A DNA stretch of 64,000 nucleotides from Girardinichthys multiradiatus. Taxonomy: Eukaryota; Chordata; Actinopteri; Cyprinodontiformes; Goodeidae. The stretch is from positions 25,767,119 to 25,831,118 of the forward strand of contig NC_061808.1 in assembly GCF_021462225.1 (NCBI RefSeq). The letters are read 5' to 3'. Positions 59,699 through 64,000 of the stretch are shown here, one piece after another (the stretch's first letter is position 1; every line of letters begins with the position of its first letter). Made by a program: the position numbers and the translations under genes. The notes below the pieces were generated by a model that made no database searches, was not told where the DNA came from, and worked only from the letters and a program-made list of their open reading frames with translations.

Positions 59699-61288
59699 CA
59701 GGTCCTTCTCAAAATATTAGCATATTGTGATAAAGTTAATTATTTTCCATAATGTCATGATGAAAATTTAACATTCATATATTTTAGATTCATTGCACAC
59801 TAACTGAAATATTTCAGGTCTTTTATTGTCTTAATACAGATGATTTTGGCGTACAGCTCATGAAAACCCAAAATTCCTATCTCACAAAATTAGCATATCA
59901 TTAAAAGGGTCTCTAAACGAGCTATGAACCTAATCATCTGAATCAACGAGTTAACTCTAAACACCTGCAAAAGATTCCTGAGGCCTTTAAAACTCCCAGC
60001 CTGGTTCATCACTCAAAACCCCAATCATGGGTAAGACTGCCGACCTGACTGCTGTCCAGAAGGCCACTATTGACACCCTCAAGAAAGAGGGTAAGACACA
60101 GAAAGAAATTTCTGAACGAATAGGCTGTTCCCAGTGCTGTATCAAGGCACCTCAGTGGGAAGTCTGTGGGAAGGAAAAAGTGTGGCAGAAAACGCTGCAC
60201 AACGAGAAGAGGTGACCGGACCCTGAGGAAGATTGTGGAGAAGGGCCGATTCCAGACCTTGGGGGACCTGCGGAAGCAGTGGACTGAGTCTGGAGTAGAA
60301 ACATCCAGAGCCACCGTGCACAGGCGTGTGCAGGAAATGGGCTACAGGTGCCACATTCCCCAGGTCAAGCCACTTTTTAACCAGAAACAGCGGCAGAAGC
60401 GCCTGACCTGGGCTACAGAGAAGCAGTGGTCCAAAGTACTTTTTTCGGATGAAAGCAAATTCTGTATGTCATTCGGAAATCAAAGTGCCAGAGTCTGGAG
60501 GAAGACTGGGGAGAAGGAAATGCCAAAATGCCAGAAGTCCAGTGTCAAGTACCCACAGTCAGTGACGGTCTGGGGTGCCGTGTCAGCTGCTGGTGTTGGT
60601 CCACTGTGTTTTATCAAGGGCAGGGTCAATGCAGCTAGCTATCAGGAGATTTTGGAGCACTTCATGCTTCCATCTGCTGAAAAGCTTTATGGAGATGAAG
60701 ATTTCATTTTTCAGCACGACCTGGCACCTGCTCACAGTGCCAAAACCACTGGTAAATGGTTTACTGACCATGGTATCACTGTGCTCAATTGGCCTGCCAA
60801 CTCTCCTGACCTGAACCCCATAGAGAATCTGTGGGATATTGTGAAGAGAACGTTGAGAGACTCAAGACCCAACACTCTGGATGAGCTAAAGGCCGCTATC
60901 GAAGCATCCTGGGCCTCCATAAGACCTCAGCAGTGCCACAGGCTGATTGCCTCCATGCCACGCCGCATTGAAGCAGTCATTTCTGCAAAAGGATTCCCGA
61001 CCAGGTATTGAGTGCATAACTGTACATGATTATTTGAAGGTTGACGTTTTTTGTATTAAAAACACTTTTCTTTTATTGGTCGGATGAAATATGCTAATTT
61101 TGTGAGATAGGAATTTTGGGTTTTCATGAGCTGTATGCCAAAATCATCCGTATTAAGACAATAAAAGACCTGAAATATTTCAGTTAGTGTGCAATGAATC
61201 TAAAATATATGAATGTTAAATTTTCATCATGACATTATGGAAAATAATGAACTTTATCACAATATGCTAATATTTTGAGAAGGACCTG
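59699..61288 (+). mobile_element. Tc1-like transposon, DD34E, 200-bp inverted repeats
   Basis: The left end starts CAGGTCCTTCTCAAAATATT, and the right end is its inverted complement. Terminal inverted repeats are 200 bp each (59699-59898 and 61089-61288) and differ at only about three positions by eye. Each repeat has an outer and an inner binding-site-like motif (TTAGCATATTGTGATAAAG and TCACAAAATTAGCATAT), that is, an IR/DR layout. TA lies at 59697-59698 and 61289-61290. Length is 1590 bp. The near-identity of the ends points to a young insertion. Confidence 0.95.
60027..61011 (+). pseudogene. Tc1 transposase (DD34E), one frameshift
   Basis: Begins MGKTADLTAVQKATIDTLKK at 60027 with a helix-turn-helix (KEISERIGCSQ). 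A one-base shift near 60145-60165 moves the frame; the rest is open from 60166 to the TGA... region ending at 61011 after GFPTRY. It has a GRKKCGRKR basic stretch, a second HTH half (ETSRATVHRRVQEMGY), LFSDESKF (first Asp), IFQHDLAPAHSA (second Asp) and PDLNPIENLWD (Glu). I count 34 residues between second Asp and Glu. All catalytic residues are present. The shift between DNA-binding and catalytic halves is the main visible lesion. The EKQWSKVLF stretch is perhaps a few residues shorter than in related copies I recall. Confidence 0.9.
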
Positions 61289-61290
61289 TA

Positions 61291-62464
61291 CAGGGGTTGG
61301 ACAATGAAACTGAAACACCTGTCATTTTAGTGTGGGAGGTTTCATGTCTAAATTGGACCAGTGTGGTAGCCAGTCTTCATTGATTGCACATTGCACCAGT
61401 AAGAGCAGATTGTGAAGGTTCAATTAGCAGGGTAAGAGCACGGTTTTGCTCAAAATATTGAAATGCACACAACATTATGGGTGACATACCAGAGTTCAAA
61501 AGAAGGCAAATTGTTGGTGCATGTCTTGCTGGCGCATCTGTGACCAAGACGGCAAGTCTTTGTGATGTATCAAGAGCCACAGTATCCAGGGTAATGTCAG
61601 CATACCACTAAGAAGGACGAACCACATCCAACAGGATTAACTGTGGACGCAAGAGGAAGCTGTCTGAAAGGGATGTTCGGGTGCTAACCCGGATTGTATC
61701 CAAAAAACATAAAACCACGGCTGCCCAAATCCCGGCAGAATTAAATGTGCACCTTAACTCTCCTGTTTCCACCAGAACTCTCCGTCGGGAGCTCCACAGG
61801 GTCAATATACACGGCCGGGCTGTTATAGCCAAACCTTTGGTCACTCATGCCAATGCCAAACGTCGGTTTCAATGGTGCAAGGAGCGCAAATCTTGGGCTG
61901 TGGACAATGTGAAACATGTATTGTTCTTTAATGAGTCCATCTTTACTGTTTTCCCCACATCCGGGAGAGTTACGGTGTGGAGAATCCCCAAAGAAGCGTA
62001 CCACCCAGACTGTTGCATGCCCATAGTGAAGCATGGGGGTGGATCAGTGACGGTTTGGGCTGCCATATCATGGCATTACCTTGGCCCAATACTTGTGCTA
62101 GATGCCAAGGACTACCGAACCATTCTTGAGGACCATGTGCATCCAATGGTCCAAACATTGTATCTGAAGGCAGTGCCGTGTATCAGGATGACAATGCACC
62201 AATACACACAGCAAGACTGGTGAAAGATTGGTTTGATAAACATGAAAGTGAAGTTGAATATCTCCCATGGCCTGCACAGTCACCAGATCTAAATATTATT
62301 AAGCCACTTTGGGGTGTTTTGGAGGAGCGATTCAGGAAACGTTTTCCTCCACCAGTATCACGTAGTGACCTGGCCACTATCCTGCAAGAAGAATGGCTTA
62401 AAATCCCTCTGACCACTGTGCAGGACTTGTATATGTCATTCCCAAGACGAATTGACGCTGTATC
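61291..62464 (+). mobile_element. Tc1/mariner DD36E-type, copy 2, 3' truncated
   Basis: The left end CAGGGGTTGGACAATGAAAC is identical to copy 1 at 6851 and follows directly on TA (61289-61290), which is also the right target duplication of the DD34E element. Similarity to copy 1 is high until about 62464 (GACGCTGTAT), then stops. The last roughly 90 bp and the right terminal repeat are missing, so the copy cannot move by itself. Confidence 0.92.
61477..62464 (+). pseudogene. Tc1-like transposase (DD36E) copy 2, dead
   Basis: Starts MGDIPEFKRRQIVGACLAGA at 61477 with an HTH (TKTASLCDVSRATVSRV). Unlike copy 1, the N-terminal frame is kept except for a TAA at 61609-61611, where copy 1 has Gln. 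It continues in frame through RKLSERDVRVLTRIVS. The first catalytic Asp position reads FFNEST (Asp to Asn). A frameshift lies near 62160-62180. The catalytic Glu codon is AAG (Lys) at 62301-62303. It therefore lacks two of the three acidic residues, in addition to the stop, the shift and the missing 3' end. Confidence 0.9.
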
Positions 62465-62779
62465 CCAGGAAAGATTAGGTACATGGAATCTGAAAAACAT
62501 GTTCAAAGCCTCCATTATGGGTGAAATTTCTGACAGAGGTGTCCCAAATTTTCTTTAACACCCTTTCTTGTGATCACACGGTGGAAACCATAGAAGCTGA
62601 AGAAAAACAAAGGTTCAACAAAGGGTCTCTGGAATCAGCTGAATCACTCCAGTAATTATAGAAGCTAAACTCGTGCAGGAGAATTTCAAGCTGTGGACTA
62701 GGACTTTCTGTTTGCCTTAAAGACGTTCTGGCTCAGAAAGGTAAAGTGAGTCCAGTCCCAGGTTTTGCTTGGTATAGGT
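62465..62779. other. Unique interval between Tc1 copy 2 and MITE
   Basis: No gene or repeat recognised. It follows the deletion or recombination point that removed the end of the Tc1 copy. Confidence 0.5.
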
Positions 62780-63238
62780 CAGGGGTCTGGAACCATTCCA
62801 TTCCAAAGAGCCATCTTTGCCCTCAGTCCAGTAAATTAAAACCAGTTTATAGCTGCAAATGTTACGTGACCTTCTGAAAAAAGACAATTTATAGTGATAT
62901 CTAATAAGAAATGTGTTGTTGTGTTTAAAGAACTACAATTTTATTTTTATTTTTAAAAATAAAACTTTTGCAAAAAGAGGATGATTACATGTTCTTCTAT
63001 GAGATGTTGATATTTGTGGAAAACATGAAAAAAAGTACACAGAAAAATAGATTAAGAAATATCACTGTTATTTTAGTGTGGTGTTGTTGTGGAAATTCAA
63101 TTGAGTAATTCCGTGAAAAAACAGAAAAACCTCAATTTGTTATTATATTAGTATTTAAAAACATTAGTTGGTTCTTTATTATATTTAGCCAAAGTTATTA
63201 TTAGCAACTATGGAAAGCCACTTGGTTATGGACCCCTG
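62780..63238. mobile_element. hAT-type MITE
   Basis: The left end CAGGGGTCTGGAACC (62780-62794) and right end GGTTATGGACCCCTG (63224-63238) form inverted repeats matching at 12 of 15 positions. The flanking octamers GTATAGGT (62772-62779) and ATATAGGT (63239-63246) agree at 7 of 8, as expected of the 8-bp duplication made by hAT transposases. Inner words AAAGAGCCATCTTTG and TGGAAAGCCACTTGG also pair. Only 459 bp and without coding sequence, so non-autonomous. Confidence 0.8.
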
Positions 63239-63246
63239 ATATAGGT

Positions 63247-64000
63247 GGACAATGGGTGACTATGAAAGGGAACATGGCAAGTGGTGGAAAGGAAAGTTTG
63301 TGAATCCATAAAGTTTGGCTGGATATCCAGGCTGTCCAACTAGGGGCTATCCCTGGGGCAAAGAGGTTGTACCTACCTGTTTGCCTAGAAGCCCCCTGAA
63401 ATACTGCAGGTCTTCATTAAATCATATAATTTCTTCCAAGGTGGAATTAAAAAATTATGAAAATATCAATACTTCTATGGCCAGAGCTAACCTTTAGATA
63501 AAACACAATTGAAGTGTCAGCAAAATTCTCGTATTACTGAAAATGAAAGCACTGTCACATATTTAGAGGTCTCAAGAAGCACCTTGAGGAGTCCACAAAC
63601 CCCAGCACTCGAAGCACGAGTTGCTTCTAGTTATGAAAATGTGAGACCTGTTATGAAGTTCAAGGTCTCACTTGGTGGTCTATGAGAACAAGCTGGTGCT
63701 GAACCTTTTGTTCTTAGAGAAGATTATCAGGAGGCTGCTTCCAGATGCAGTACACCAGGGTAAACAGACTCCACTTCAGTGGGTGGTATGGAACCAGCCC
63801 GTTCCCCACACTTTTCTCATTAGTGTAATAAGCTTTGTATAAACCACTGGACTGCCATTGTCAAGGACACACGCACATCTCCTTCATTCATCTATCCATC
63901 TGTCCATTTGGTACACATGTTGCACATCTCCATGCTCGGGATATGCAGGTTAGTAAAAGCTTAAATGAAGAACAGAAAACATATATTAATCAGACTAAGA
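63247..64000. other. Unique non-coding interval to the window end
   Basis: No gene or repeat recognised. The 60-codon frame at 63315-63497 has no known motif. Confidence 0.45.

Overview
This window looks like nuclear DNA from a teleost fish. It is AT-rich by eye and gene-poor. It is crowded with Tc1/mariner elements typical of fish, together with L2/CR1-type LINE sequence, a tRNA-derived SINE, a Penelope-like fragment and a chromovirus-type Ty3/gypsy element. It contains one recognisable host gene: a bone morphogenetic protein 2 gene (bmp2, closest in remembered sequence to the teleost bmp2b paralogue), on the + strand with two coding exons (44142-44496 and 47245-48149). A probable non-coding first exon ends near 43339 behind a TATA box at 42834-42840, and a short AU-rich 3'UTR follows. 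The species cannot be fixed from sequence alone; a percomorph or cyprinodontiform-like fish is a guess.

Layout. 1-4740: a small interspersed repeat, then a broken Ty3/gypsy retrotransposon (provisional 5' LTR, gag, RT, RNase H, integrase; no 3' LTR). 6335-8520: the GIY-YIG end of a Penelope-like element, split by a 1.28-kb Tc1-like transposon (6851-8126) with intact TA duplication. 8810-41970: mostly gene desert, with nine or more decayed Tc1-like copies, repeat tails, microsatellites and long unique stretches, some with the look of conserved non-coding DNA. 41973-49827: a stretch nearly free of recognisable mobile elements, holding bmp2. 49828-51288: another Tc1 relic. 54287-57770: a minus-strand LINE with its own SINE insertion. 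58190-62465: a pile-up of four Tc1-like elements, two of them abutting and sharing a single TA. 62780-63238: a hAT-type MITE.

How it fits together. The bmp2 product is a secreted dimeric TGF-beta family ligand. The long flanks match the known tendency of bmp2 to sit in a gene desert carrying distant enhancers. Everything else that codes is mobile-element sequence and all of it is broken: frameshifts, in-frame stops, a catalytic E-to-K change, or deletions. Nested insertions give a relative order: Penelope before the DD36E Tc1; an old Tc1 before the DD34E Tc1; LINE before SINE; Tc1 before a LINE tail. I did not find a new biological system here. The points most worth checking are the abutting Tc1 pair, the 36-residue D-E spacing of one Tc1 family, the clean empty-site evidence in the Penelope copy, and the candidate regulatory elements around bmp2.
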